64,000 nucleotides of DNA, from positions 124,001-188,000 of the forward strand of contig NZ_AKWZ02000011.1 of NCBI RefSeq assembly GCF_000306235.2, given 5' to 3'. Every line of letters begins with the position of its first letter. Position 1 is the stretch's first letter. Positions 36,827 through 45,543 of this stretch are shown here, piece after piece. A program made the translations under genes and the position numbers. The notes beneath the pieces are model-generated. The model did not search any database. It was not told where the DNA came from and saw only the letters and a program-made list of their open reading frames with translations. This DNA comes from Leptospira fainei serovar Hurstbridge str. BUT 6 (lineage in GTDB: Bacteria; Spirochaetota; Leptospiria; Leptospirales; Leptospiraceae).

Positions 36827-37390
36827 TTACTGAATACGTTCTCTAAATTTGGAAAACGTCTCGTCATTGGAATCGAAACGAACTTCCGTCGTCGCGAGGA
36901 TAATTCCGGCAAGGGAAACGATACGAAGATTCAATAAAAAATCCTGATCCTCGAACAATATCTGCCCTAAGAGAAGATATTCCGCACCGGAAAGCTTTCC
37001 GAGCGAAATTACCTGATCGGAAAGAACTAATCCGCTTTCCTGAAAAGTCTGTTCGCCCACCACACGATTGAGCCGATCCCTCTCCAATAGAACGAAAACA
37101 TTCGGATCGAACAATTCTTTCGTCAGTTTGTCGGTCAGAATTCCCCCCAGCTGTGATTTTGAACCGTCTCCGTTGACTATATTCAAAATTCCTAATCTGC
37201 CGGGCATTTTTCCGCCTTGAGATTTTGCGGAAGCCACGAATTGATTCTTTAAATCCGCAGCGATAGTCTTTATGGCGCTTTCCAAATCGGGAGCTTTATT
37301 TTTCGTTCCGATAGAGGCGCAGTTTATCGGTAGAATCCCGATCGCACCGACCAGAAGCAAATTGCGAAAAAATGTCATAGGCCGACCCAT
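36827..37390 (-). CDS. FlgO/CsgG-like lipoprotein
   Basis: A 187-residue putative lipoprotein with the lipobox LPINC. The mature domain matches the FlgO/CsgG/TolB-N type alpha/beta fold: IKTIAADLKNQF, RLGILNIV, LGGILTDKLTKELFD, FVLLERDRLNRVVGEQ, ISLGKLSGAEYLLLGQI. Members form or support outer-membrane assemblies (curli export, flagellar outer ring) or act as generic envelope proteins. ATG 37390 follows the upstream stop by one base; ATG 37378 is an alternative giving a shorter, equally good signal peptide. It is the last gene of a TraB / sensor / FlgO-like operon. Confidence 0.72.
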   Translation of the reverse strand: MGRPMTFFRNLLLVGAIGILPINCASIGTKNKAPDLESAIKTIAADLKNQFVASAKSQGGKMPGRLGILNIVNGDGSKSQLGGILTDKLTKELFDPNVFVLLERDRLNRVVGEQTFQESGLVLSDQVISLGKLSGAEYLLLGQILFEDQDFLLNLRIVSLAGIILATTEVRFDSNDETFSKFRERIQ

Positions 37391-37391
37391 A

Positions 37392-39530
37392 TTAAAAATA
37401 TTTTACGAGAGTCACTTGATTTCCGTTGCTATTGAACTTTACAACGTCGAACGTAGACAGTGTCAACGTCAAACCTCTTCCGTGAGTCAAACCTTCCGAG
37501 TTCAACTGTTCCATCTTATTCTTTAATGTTCGAGCGTGATTAAAGCCTTTGCCTTCGTCGGTAATCCTTACTCCGAACCGATCCGCCGAAAGCGAATATT
37601 CGACCTTGATTTTTTTTCCCTTATAATAGGGATCCTTTTGACGCTCTTGAACGAATCGAAAGTAATTTCCATCTTCCATTGCCCTTGTCTTCTCGTCGAA
37701 ACTGATATTCAAGTTTCCGTGCTCGATCGCGTTTATTATCATTTCTCGCAGGCAATTCCTGATCGCAACGATGGTTCCCGGATCCGTAAATCGAAATAAA
37801 TTCGACGTCAGCCTTTGGCTCAATAATTCTGCGTTCTGAAGATAATTGTTAGCGGCAAAAACGAGTTTTTCGCTATCGACAAATCTAGCCATCAGATCTT
37901 GGTCCGGCTCGTACGCTCTCCCTAATATTTCCCGTTGGCCTTCGTATTCCAAGACTTGAAACTGGACTTGTAGCTCTTTAGGCTCTCTAAGATATTTTTG
38001 GAGAAACTCCGCCAGAAATCGGACCGGCTTTCCTTCGGAAGAAAGCTCCTCCAATTTTTCCAAGACGTATAGCTTTTTGTACGCATCCTGAATTCCGCCG
38101 GACTTGTACACCAACTCCATAAAATTTTTGCCGATAACTTCCTGCGGCTTATACCCGAGATGCTTTGCCACCGAACGGTTCGCAGCGACGACCGTCCAAT
38201 TTTGATCGATGGAGAAAAGGAAGTCCTCCTCCGCTTCAAATAGACTCCGATATTTTGCTTCGGATTCCTCGGCGTTGATCCTCATTTTATCCAATTCAAG
38301 AACACGATGACTTAACTCGTCGGAAAGACCCTTGATTCGATCCGCGAGTCCTAAAGATAATAGACTGACTTCCATCACCGAACCGATTTGGATTCCGTAC
38401 AAAGTAAGAAAATTATCCGGTAGAAGACCGAAGGATTTTATTCCGAAGATGAAACTAAAGAAAATAAAGACCGACCAAGCTAACAGAAAATAACGCGCCT
38501 CTCGCCTTCCGGCCAAAAGACATTGTACTCCGTTGAAAATCAGGAAACCGAGCGTTAAGAACATGACCACAAGACTGGAAACGATCGAAGTCCGGTAATC
38601 GAGAAGCGTCAACGTGGAGACCATTCCAAGTATCTGAAGGCAAAATAGAAAAATGTAAATGCGAGCCGTTTTTGGAGTATATTTTGCCGCTCCTAAAAAT
38701 GAGCGACCGAACAAAGAAGCCGTAAACAATCCCAAAAAGAGAGAAAAAGGAAGACTAAAGTTCGCCCACACCGTTGAATTTCTCCAAAGGTATTGAAACG
38801 ATAATCCGTTTAGAGTGAACTGAAAGAGAATATAACTTAAAATATAGACGACGTAATATAAGTAACTTCGATCCCGAATGGAAAAGAAAAGGAACAGGTT
38901 GTAAACGACCATCACTAGCATAGTGCCGTAGTAAAAACCGAGTGCAAGTTGTTCGGAAAAAACGTGTTCGGTAAACCGGCTCTGCGTAAACGCCAATAGA
39001 GGAAGAAGAACAGAACTTTTGGAAACGACTCTGAAATAAATTTCGCGACGACTCGAAGGGAGTTCTTGAAATGCGTAGGCGAAATTACGATATTCTATCT
39101 GCCTCGAACTAAAACCTCGCATATCGCCAGACATATTCACGGGGTCGTTCCCTGTCGTGCCGGTATATAGGTCCACATAATCCAATAAAGGGTAATCAAT
39201 GTCCAATATCCAATCCGTCTTAATCGGAACCGGATTCGAAACTGTGAGCCGAATCCAGATAGCGGCTTCGGTATATCCGATACTATTCTGCTCCAAAGTT
39301 TTGAACAGACCGTTTACGGACACTTCGCGCACATCCGAAAAGGTCATTTTTCCCGAAGTATCTTTGAAAATACTAATATACGGAAGTAAGGACATTCCGT
39401 CCATGTCTTCGGCGACTACTAAGTCTTTGGCAGTCTGTTTGGATAAAATTTCCTGGGACGGGTAAAAGAAAAGAAATGCGACGCCTACGATCGTAATAAG
39501 GACTCCTATATTTTTCCAAGCGCCGCGCAT
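37392..39530 (-). CDS. 7TMR-DISM sensor with PAS and GHKL ATPase domains
   Basis: A 712-residue membrane signalling protein. A signal/anchor segment is followed by an extracytoplasmic 7TMR-DISMED2-type beta domain (about residues 40-180, with AAIWIRLTVSNP), seven hydrophobic helices (about 190-400), a PAS domain (FLFSIDQNWTVVAANRSVAKHLGYKP, in about 430-545) and a C-terminal GHKL ATPase domain (EMIINAIEHGN as N-box, DEGKGF as G1, HGRGL as G2). There is no recognisable DHp domain with a phosphorylatable His, so it resembles anti-sigma-type (RsbW-like) kinases more than a standard histidine kinase. It probably senses an envelope ligand and acts through partner switching. It lies one base before the FlgO-like gene and eight bases after traB. 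Confidence 0.87.
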   Translation of the reverse strand: MRGAWKNIGVLITIVGVAFLFFYPSQEILSKQTAKDLVVAEDMDGMSLLPYISIFKDTSGKMTFSDVREVSVNGLFKTLEQNSIGYTEAAIWIRLTVSNPVPIKTDWILDIDYPLLDYVDLYTGTTGNDPVNMSGDMRGFSSRQIEYRNFAYAFQELPSSRREIYFRVVSKSSVLLPLLAFTQSRFTEHVFSEQLALGFYYGTMLVMVVYNLFLFFSIRDRSYLYYVVYILSYILFQFTLNGLSFQYLWRNSTVWANFSLPFSLFLGLFTASLFGRSFLGAAKYTPKTARIYIFLFCLQILGMVSTLTLLDYRTSIVSSLVVMFLTLGFLIFNGVQCLLAGRREARYFLLAWSVFIFFSFIFGIKSFGLLPDNFLTLYGIQIGSVMEVSLLSLGLADRIKGLSDELSHRVLELDKMRINAEESEAKYRSLFEAEEDFLFSIDQNWTVVAANRSVAKHLGYKPQEVIGKNFMELVYKSGGIQDAYKKLYVLEKLEELSSEGKPVRFLAEFLQKYLREPKELQVQFQVLEYEGQREILGRAYEPDQDLMARFVDSEKLVFAANNYLQNAELLSQRLTSNLFRFTDPGTIVAIRNCLREMIINAIEHGNLNISFDEKTRAMEDGNYFRFVQERQKDPYYKGKKIKVEYSLSADRFGVRITDEGKGFNHARTLKNKMEQLNSEGLTHGRGLTLTLSTFDVVKFNSNGNQVTLVKYF

Positions 39531-39538
39531 AACTCTTC

Positions 39539-40771
39539 TTATCCGCCGATGATTTGGCTGAAAATTCGGGTGAATATTTCCGATAGCCTCTTGAACAACT
39601 CCGCAGTGACGATAAAAGTTCCGATGCTGCTACCGATTTGCGGGAGCATGAAAACCAAGAAAATTCGAATCACATTATTCTGCCAATAGCCTTTGAAACG
39701 TTCGGAATCTTCTCCTATTTTCTCAAAATCCTCGACAAGAGGTTTCCTCAACCATGACTCCGCAAGGGCAGCCACCCAACCGGGTTTGATAATAGGATTA
39801 AAATTTCCTATCGGAGCGGCGACGAAAGCAAGTAGAATCGAAACGGGATGAGCCAAAGCGATTAGAGCCCCGATTGCGGCTAACGTTCCTTTCACAAGAA
39901 CCCACCGAACGATGAATTCCTGTCCGGCTTGCTTTCCTCCGAACATTACTAATGTCGCGACCAGAGTCAGAATGATCGTCGGAAATAGGAAAGGACGGAT
40001 TTTATCCCAAGAGCCTTTGCTCGGAATGACATCCAAATGCTCGAGCGATTGATCCCGCTGTATATTCTTCATGATTCCTTCTAAGTGGCCGGCTCCGACG
40101 ACCGCGAAGATTTTCTTCCCGTGTTTTGCGGCTTCCCGAATCCGTTGGGCAAGATACGAATCTCTTTCATCTATGATGACATTTTTTACGGATTCATAAC
40201 GGGACGGTAGTTGAGAAAATAAATCCTTTAGTACGTCGTCGGATTTCATTTCCTCGATCTTTTCGGGAGAAATTTCTTCCTTTACGAACAAGGAAGTAAC
40301 CAGCGCCGAAAAGAGATACATTCGATCCCAAAAACCCACTTTCCACCAGGCCCTTTTTAAAGTGACGGAGATCTCCCGATCGACGGGGAAGATTCTGGCT
40401 CCCGTGCGTTCTCCTTCCTCGATGGCTCGGCGCATCTCATCACCTGGGCGAATGCTTCCGTTGCCCATCTTCTTTTGGAAAGAAGAAAGAATTAAGCTGG
40501 AAAGAAGTAGCCACATCTTTCTTTCCTTGAAGACCTTGAAGATATCCAATTTCTTCCAATGGTCCGGATCCTTAACGGACCTCATTCGAGAGCCGCAAAG
40601 TTCCACACAAATGACGTCCGGTTTTTTTTCGGAAACGATTCGAGAGACTTCTGCTATGCTTTTTTGACTGATATGCGCCGTACCCAAAATCGTGATCGCG
40701 GATCCGTCTAGGTCAAAGGTTCGAATCGGTTCGATAGATTCGGCGGTTTGTAAGGGAGAATTTGATTCCAT
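39539..40771 (-). CDS. TraB family protein (TraB/PrgY/GumN-type)
   Basis: A 410-residue membrane protein. The N-terminal soluble domain has TraB family motifs: ITILGTAHISQKS, DVICVELCGSR and FAVVGAGHLEGI, placing conserved Glu and His residues of a suspected metalloprotease-like (Tiki/TraB) site. The C-terminal third holds about four membrane helices. Enterococcal TraB/PrgY lowers pheromone activity; other members are of unknown function. ATG 40771 is preferred over the in-frame start at 40804 because GGAG lies six bases upstream. It is the first gene of the operon with the 7TMR-DISM sensor and FlgO-like lipoprotein. Confidence 0.87.
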   Translation of the reverse strand: MESNSPLQTAESIEPIRTFDLDGSAITILGTAHISQKSIAEVSRIVSEKKPDVICVELCGSRMRSVKDPDHWKKLDIFKVFKERKMWLLLSSLILSSFQKKMGNGSIRPGDEMRRAIEEGERTGARIFPVDREISVTLKRAWWKVGFWDRMYLFSALVTSLFVKEEISPEKIEEMKSDDVLKDLFSQLPSRYESVKNVIIDERDSYLAQRIREAAKHGKKIFAVVGAGHLEGIMKNIQRDQSLEHLDVIPSKGSWDKIRPFLFPTIILTLVATLVMFGGKQAGQEFIVRWVLVKGTLAAIGALIALAHPVSILLAFVAAPIGNFNPIIKPGWVAALAESWLRKPLVEDFEKIGEDSERFKGYWQNNVIRIFLVFMLPQIGSSIGTFIVTAELFKRLSEIFTRIFSQIIGG

Positions 40772-40993
40772 TTCTTTCTCCGGATAGTTTCGTCCGGTCA
40801 ACAAGAGATGAAACTCAATTTTTCAGCCAGACCGGAGATTTCTGACGTGTTTTTTACCCTTTTCTCCGTCTCTTGAAATAAAGAAAGGGATGCAATTTGT
40901 CCCGTTCTAAAAATGATTTGAAGGATTCTACAGGGGCGGCAAACTGAACGCCGTTTTCGAAAGCTTTCGGCAGAGAAAAACAAAACCTTCATT

Positions 40994-41500
40994 ATGCTCA
41001 ACAAGGACGTAAAAATCATCAACGTTGGAATTGCGGATTTACAAGGAGGACAATCTCCTTCTGTCATTCGTACTACATTAGGCTCCTGTATCGGAGTGGT
41101 TTTCTATTCTCCGGACAAAAAGGTCGGAGCCATGGCGCATATCATGTTGTCCAAGGATCCGACCGGAAAAGATTCCGCGAAAAATCCCTACAAATATGCC
41201 GACACCGCTCTACCTGAATTGGTAAAAAAAATGACGGAACTCGGATGCTCCAAGGGCGAATATCATGCCCGGCTGTTCGGCGGCGCATCCATGTTTAAGG
41301 GAATGAATTCCAGTTTTCTGCAGAATATAGGAGAACTGAACATTTCCGTGGCTCGCGAATTTCTGGAGAAGGAAAAAATCACCTTACTCGTCGAAGATGT
41401 TTCCGGGCACGAAGGACGAACAATCAGTTTATATTTAGACGACGGACGGATTCTCCTGAAAAAAGGCGGATTCGAGAAGTACCTCTACAAGGTCAGGTAG
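40994..41500 (+). CDS. cheD: Chemoreceptor glutamine deamidase CheD
   Basis: A 168-residue CheD, which deamidates glutamines of methyl-accepting chemotaxis proteins and can work with CheC or CheY. The active site is complete: TLGSCIGV with the catalytic Cys32, MAHIML with His49, and the GGASMF loop. It is away from any other chemotaxis gene in this window, but is followed six bases later by an HDOD-domain gene. Promoter elements in the 190-base divergent gap to traB were not clear. Confidence 0.94.
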   Translation: MLNKDVKIINVGIADLQGGQSPSVIRTTLGSCIGVVFYSPDKKVGAMAHIMLSKDPTGKDSAKNPYKYADTALPELVKKMTELGCSKGEYHARLFGGASMFKGMNSSFLQNIGELNISVAREFLEKEKITLLVEDVSGHEGRTISLYLDDGRILLKKGGFEKYLYKVR

Positions 41501-41506
41501 GCGGAA

Positions 41507-42358
41507 ATGAAGGAAAAAATAGACCAGCTCTTCGAAAATGAAGCACAACTCCCGAAAATCTCTTCGGTAGTAAGCAAAGTAATGGAGATGGTGAATCGTC
41601 CGGATGTCGTCATTGCCGACTTAGCGAAAGAAATCTCCAAAGATCCCGGTTTAACGGCCGCCGTTATCAAACTTTCCAACTCCGCATACTACAGACCGAC
41701 CAAACCGGTTAAAACGGTGCAGGAATCCCTTATGACATTAGGGATCAAAACGGTCCGAGAAATGATTCTCTTAACCGAAGCCAAAGGTATTTTAAAGAAA
41801 GATCTGAAAGGGTACCAGGTAGACGGCGAATCAAACTGGATGCATTCTTTAACCGTCGCAGAACTTGCAATGAGAATCACCGTTCAGAAAAAGTTGAAGT
41901 TCGATAAGGATGTCGCCTTTACCGCAGGGCTCCTTCACAACATCGGAAAAGTAATCTTAGCCGAGTTCTTTCCGTCGATCATCCTACAATTGAGAGCCGA
42001 GCTTCAATCGTACGAAGGACCTTACAAAGACCTTGAAAGAAAATATTTCGGGTACACTCACGAAGAAGCCGGAGCGAAGCTTTTAACAAAATGGAATTTT
42101 CCGGAAGAATTGGTGGAAGTCGCTAATTTCTATACTGAACCCGAAAAAGCTGTGAAATTTCCCGAACTAGTTTCGGTCGTTCATATCGCCCATTGTGTCG
42201 TAATTTTAAGCGGAATGGGAATTGACATAGGCGGCTTACGCACGCCACTCTCCCCGCAAGCCCTCAAAGTAGCGGGAGTAACGGATAGTGATCTACAAAT
42301 GTACTATACCCTACTTCCTGAGATCGCGAGGCATCTTGCGGAGCTTGTCGCTGTTTGA
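41507..42358 (+). CDS. HDOD-domain signalling protein
   Basis: A 283-residue protein consisting almost entirely of a HDOD domain, the non-catalytic relative of the HD phosphohydrolase fold. Family blocks are [27 protein letters not shown] (about residues 29-55), [18 protein letters not shown] and [18 protein letters not shown], where the HD pair appears as H-N. Such proteins act in signal transduction, often tied to chemotaxis or c-di-GMP. AGGCGGAA lies just upstream of ATG 41507. Its stop codon overlaps the start of the shikimate kinase gene. Confidence 0.92.
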   Translation: MKEKIDQLFENEAQLPKISSVVSKVMEMVNRPDVVIADLAKEISKDPGLTAAVIKLSNSAYYRPTKPVKTVQESLMTLGIKTVREMILLTEAKGILKKDLKGYQVDGESNWMHSLTVAELAMRITVQKKLKFDKDVAFTAGLLHNIGKVILAEFFPSIILQLRAELQSYEGPYKDLERKYFGYTHEEAGAKLLTKWNFPEELVEVANFYTEPEKAVKFPELVSVVHIAHCVVILSGMGIDIGGLRTPLSPQALKVAGVTDSDLQMYYTLLPEIARHLAELVAV

Positions 42359-42894
42359 AAAACCTTGCGTTGATCGGCCCTAGAGGGGTCGGAAAGTCGA
42401 AAATTTCTAGGAAGCTTGCGAAGTTAACAGGCAGGCCCGCTATTTCAACGGATATGATTGCCGTTTACGAAACGGGAGGAATTTCGATTCCGGATTTCAT
42501 CAAAGCAAACTCCGGTGATTGGAAACCCTTCCGAGATTTAGAATACAAAATCTTAACGAAATTATCCGGTTCCCAAGGTTTAATTTTAGACTGCGGTGGA
42601 GGAATACTCTTCGATCTTGATACAAGCGGAAAAGAGATTCCGAGCGAAAGAAAAATTCAGCTTCTACGCAAAGATTCAATCGTAGTTTCTTTATCCCGTC
42701 CGACTGCATATTTGGTGGAAAAAATTCAGAATGATTCGACTCGTCCTCCTCTTAGCTCGGTAATTTCCTATAAAACCGTATTGGAATCGCGGTTACCACA
42801 TTATCGCGCACATTCAGATTTTCAAATTGCTCTAGATGAACGCAAAATAGAAGATGTGTGCGAAGAAATCCTACGCAAATCCGGATGGCTCTGA
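42355..42894 (+). CDS. aroK: Shikimate kinase-like protein
   Basis: A 179-residue P-loop kinase. [17 protein letters not shown] is the Walker A motif, [19 protein letters not shown] matches the D-x-x-I-E-x-x-x-G-x-S-I shikimate-binding region, LDCGGGIL is the glycine-rich triplet that binds shikimate, and DSTRPPL holds the lid Arg. It would phosphorylate shikimate in aromatic amino-acid synthesis. Translation starts at TTG 42355 inside the stop of the HDOD gene (TTGA overlap), so expression is coupled to a signalling operon. A shikimate kinase elsewhere in the genome cannot be excluded. Confidence 0.85.
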   Translation: MKNLALIGPRGVGKSKISRKLAKLTGRPAISTDMIAVYETGGISIPDFIKANSGDWKPFRDLEYKILTKLSGSQGLILDCGGGILFDLDTSGKEIPSERKIQLLRKDSIVVSLSRPTAYLVEKIQNDSTRPPLSSVISYKTVLESRLPHYRAHSDFQIALDERKIEDVCEEILRKSGWL

Positions 42895-43144
42895 TCTATC
42901 TCGAGCGATTTGCCTTTACTTTAACAACTCAAAACACAAACGAATCTAGGAAATAAGAAATCACTTTACGAGATTTTGAACTTCTTGAAATGTTCGTTTA
43001 ACGGCCTTGTTCATGCTCATTCGCTTTTAATGCGGATAAGTAAAGAATAGGAACGTGTTTTAAAAATATAGAATACCCTGTGGCGATGATCAAAAGGGAG
43101 CGGATTCCCGAATACCATGATAAAGAAAAAACTAGAGGTCGCGC

Positions 43145-44038
43145 ATGTTAGATACAGAAATCCCGAAGAAGAACAAAGCTTCTTTCGAGAAACTCGTAAA
43201 ATTGATCCGGCAGAGGAACTATAAGAAAGCTACTGAATATACATATTTAAGATACAATTTGGATTTTCTTCTTTTTGCCGATAAGCCGGCGGAGAAAGTC
43301 GTCACTAAAGATATTGAGAAATATATAGAACACTTAAAAAAAAGAAAAGTGTCTTCATCAACGATACAGATTAATATCAGCTCGCTCAAAATGTTCTTTG
43401 AAGAAGTCTTGAATATGGACGTTTTCGACGATTTTAGACGCCCGGCACGCGAATATAAAACGCCGAAAGTTCTTACGGTAAAGGAAATGTCAGCGTTATT
43501 GGAAGCCTCGGCATTGTCGCCCCGTTCTCATCTATTAGTCGGACTCGCTTACTATGAAGGACTCCGCGTTGGAGAAATCGTTCGCTTAAAATGGGGCCAG
43601 TTCGATTTGAATAAGAAATCTCTATACGTCGACTCGCCTGTCCCTACTCAAAAAAGGACAGTGATCTTAGACAATGATCTCTTAAAAATCCTAAAGCGGT
43701 TCGAAAAAGAAGTCGGCACCGAGAAAGGATCCCATCTTTTTCCGGGCAAATTCCAGGGAAAACCTTTAACGTCGCGGAACGTGGAAAGATTAATCGGCGA
43801 TTTGGCAAAAGAAGCCGGAATCAAGACGATCGTAACGTTATTTACGCTTCGACATAGCCGAGCCGTTCATCAGCTTGCGGAAGGAAAAACATTGGAGGAA
43901 ATCAGAGACTTTTTAGGCCATAAGAGCCTGGCCACAACCGAAAGTTATCTGCCGATTCGAAAAAATCTTCGTCCACAAGTCCGTCAAAAACACATTCAGG
44001 ACGCCTTAAAGGAAATTAGAAAGAAATACAGAAAATAA
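43145..44038 (+). CDS. Tyrosine recombinase/integrase (XerC/D-like)
   Basis: A 297-residue site-specific recombinase of the tyrosine family, of XerC/XerD length. The N-terminal SAM-like core-binding domain (about residues 12-95) is followed by the catalytic domain: Arg141 (GLRVGE), Arg236 and His237 (TLRHSR), His259 (LGHKSL) and the nucleophile Tyr268 (ESYLPI). In the HxxR box the first His is Phe233. The gene is solitary, with 250 bases upstream and no flanking repeats, att-like sequences or phage genes, so chromosome-dimer resolution or an exapted integrase are both possible. A perfect-stem hairpin lies just downstream. Confidence 0.87.
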   Translation: MLDTEIPKKNKASFEKLVKLIRQRNYKKATEYTYLRYNLDFLLFADKPAEKVVTKDIEKYIEHLKKRKVSSSTIQINISSLKMFFEEVLNMDVFDDFRRPAREYKTPKVLTVKEMSALLEASALSPRSHLLVGLAYYEGLRVGEIVRLKWGQFDLNKKSLYVDSPVPTQKRTVILDNDLLKILKRFEKEVGTEKGSHLFPGKFQGKPLTSRNVERLIGDLAKEAGIKTIVTLFTLRHSRAVHQLAEGKTLEEIRDFLGHKSLATTESYLPIRKNLRPQVRQKHIQDALKEIRKKYRK

Positions 44039-44050
44039 ATTTTTGATTTC

Positions 44051-44095
44051 CGGAGGTTTATAGAATAAATTCAAAATTCATTTTATAAACCTCCG
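44051..44095. terminator. Bidirectional hairpin between recombinase and MFS genes
   Basis: CGGAGGTTTATA (44051-44062) and TATAAACCTCCG (44084-44095) are perfectly complementary over 12 bases around a 21-base A/T-rich loop. The stem sits between two converging genes. It is followed by TTTCAATT on the plus strand, so U-runs are short, but the position and strength favour a shared terminator. Confidence 0.7.
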
Positions 44096-44097
44096 TT

Positions 44098-45543
44098 TCA
44101 ATTCGGACGAGACCGATCATTCTCCGAGAAAACTTTCCTTCTCTGTTCCATCTTCATTCTAAATGCGCGTCTTTGAACCAACAAAGTTTGGATCCGCTTG
44201 TGCTTAGAATCCACTAAAGGCATTCTTGCAAAAATAAGCGCCCCTAAAATAAAAAACGCTCCGACGACCGGCCCGAATAATATTGTCAACCGCCATCCTA
44301 GTTCCGGGGCTTGTGTCGCAGCTCCTTCTCGATATCCGATCGCCTCTAAAACGAAACCTAAAAATGCAAGGCCTACCGCTCTTACAACTTTGGTTGCCAT
44401 TTTCCAAAATCCGAAATATACTCCCTCCTTTTTGTCGCCGGTAATCAGTTCATCGTAATCGACTACGTCTGCGACTAACGAATCGAAGAGTAGAATCGAG
44501 CCCGCGCAAATGCCTCCCACAAATGCTGCGATTAACGGAGCGGTATAAGAGCCTTGCGGAAACAACGGATATGCAACGACCGTCATAACTCCCAGACCGA
44601 GACTCCCCCAAAAGGCGGGACGCTTTTTCCCGTATCTCTTAGCTAAGAAAAGCCAAAAGGGGATAGAAACGAGTAGAAAGAAGACAAAAGGCATTAAAAT
44701 ACGGATAACGACCTGCGAGTCTTCCAGAAGAAGTCGTTGTTTATAATATAATAAACCGATTGAAGAGTTTAAAGTTCTTGCCAATGCTGCGATTATGAAA
44801 GCGAAGAGGAGAGGAAGAAAGAAACCGTTCTTTATCACGGACGAGAATGAATGAAAAAATCCCGTTCTCCGGTTTTTTTTCAAGCGCAAATTCTCGAGGG
44901 GGATGTCTCTGCCTTCAGTCACACCGAATGCAAGTAAGGCGGTAAGAACCAACGTAACTCCCACGGCCATAGAGGAAAAACTCCGAGATAAAAAAAGACC
45001 GCTTCCGGTTCCTATAAAAATTGCCGGTAAAAGTAAACCCGACAAAAGACCTAAATTTGCAAAAAACAATCTCCAGCCGAAAATTTTATTTCTTTCCTCC
45101 CTCTCAAAGGAAAGTTCTCCACCCAAAGCGATATGTGGCACAGCTAAAACCGTCATAAACGTGTTTACAAGAGAATACATTCCGAGCAGATAAAAAAACT
45201 TCCCGATCTGGGATTCGATGACGGGCGGAGTGAATAGAAAATACACGCTTACCCCGAGAAGCAGACCGCCTCCGATAATATAAGGTCTTCTTCTTCCCAT
45301 TTTCGAATCGGTTCGATCCGAAATCGCACCCATCAAAGGATCGCTGATTGCGTCCCAGAGAATCGCGAACAACATTGCAATTCCGAAGAGTGAAGGCCTT
45401 AGGCCTACGACCAAAACGTAAAATTCTAAAAGATAAATTTGAGCAAGAGTTTCAACTGCGGTTATTCCGATTTCTGTCGATGCATATCCTGCTTTTATAC
45501 CGTTTGTAAGCGACTTTGCTTTCGAATTTAATTTAGAAAGCAT
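44098..45543 (-). CDS. MFS transporter, GPH (glycoside-pentoside-hexuronide) family-like
   Basis: A 481-residue transporter with twelve hydrophobic helices. The N-terminal half contains AILWDAISDPLMGAISDRTDSKMGRRRPYI, where the D-x-x-x-D-P-x-x-G and R-R-R-P-Y blocks are characteristic of the GPH/MelB-like branch. ATG 45543 is chosen (a TTG at 45549 is also in frame). It overlaps the end of the upstream PLP-enzyme gene by 16 bases, so the two are translated together and the transporter may move that enzyme's substrate or product. The solute is unknown. Confidence 0.88.
   Translation of the reverse strand: MLSKLNSKAKSLTNGIKAGYASTEIGITAVETLAQIYLLEFYVLVVGLRPSLFGIAMLFAILWDAISDPLMGAISDRTDSKMGRRRPYIIGGGLLLGVSVYFLFTPPVIESQIGKFFYLLGMYSLVNTFMTVLAVPHIALGGELSFEREERNKIFGWRLFFANLGLLSGLLLPAIFIGTGSGLFLSRSFSSMAVGVTLVLTALLAFGVTEGRDIPLENLRLKKNRRTGFFHSFSSVIKNGFFLPLLFAFIIAALARTLNSSIGLLYYKQRLLLEDSQVVIRILMPFVFFLLVSIPFWLFLAKRYGKKRPAFWGSLGLGVMTVVAYPLFPQGSYTAPLIAAFVGGICAGSILLFDSLVADVVDYDELITGDKKEGVYFGFWKMATKVVRAVGLAFLGFVLEAIGYREGAATQAPELGWRLTILFGPVVGAFFILGALIFARMPLVDSKHKRIQTLLVQRRAFRMKMEQRRKVFSENDRSRPN

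Noticed and set aside
40798..41067. Minus-strand ORF covering the cheD start and promoter region
   Set aside because: It overlaps the N-terminus of CheD, and the peptide has no recognisable feature.
43145..44038. Recombinase as part of a prophage or genomic island
   Set aside because: No phage genes, tRNA, direct repeats or compositional change flank it.
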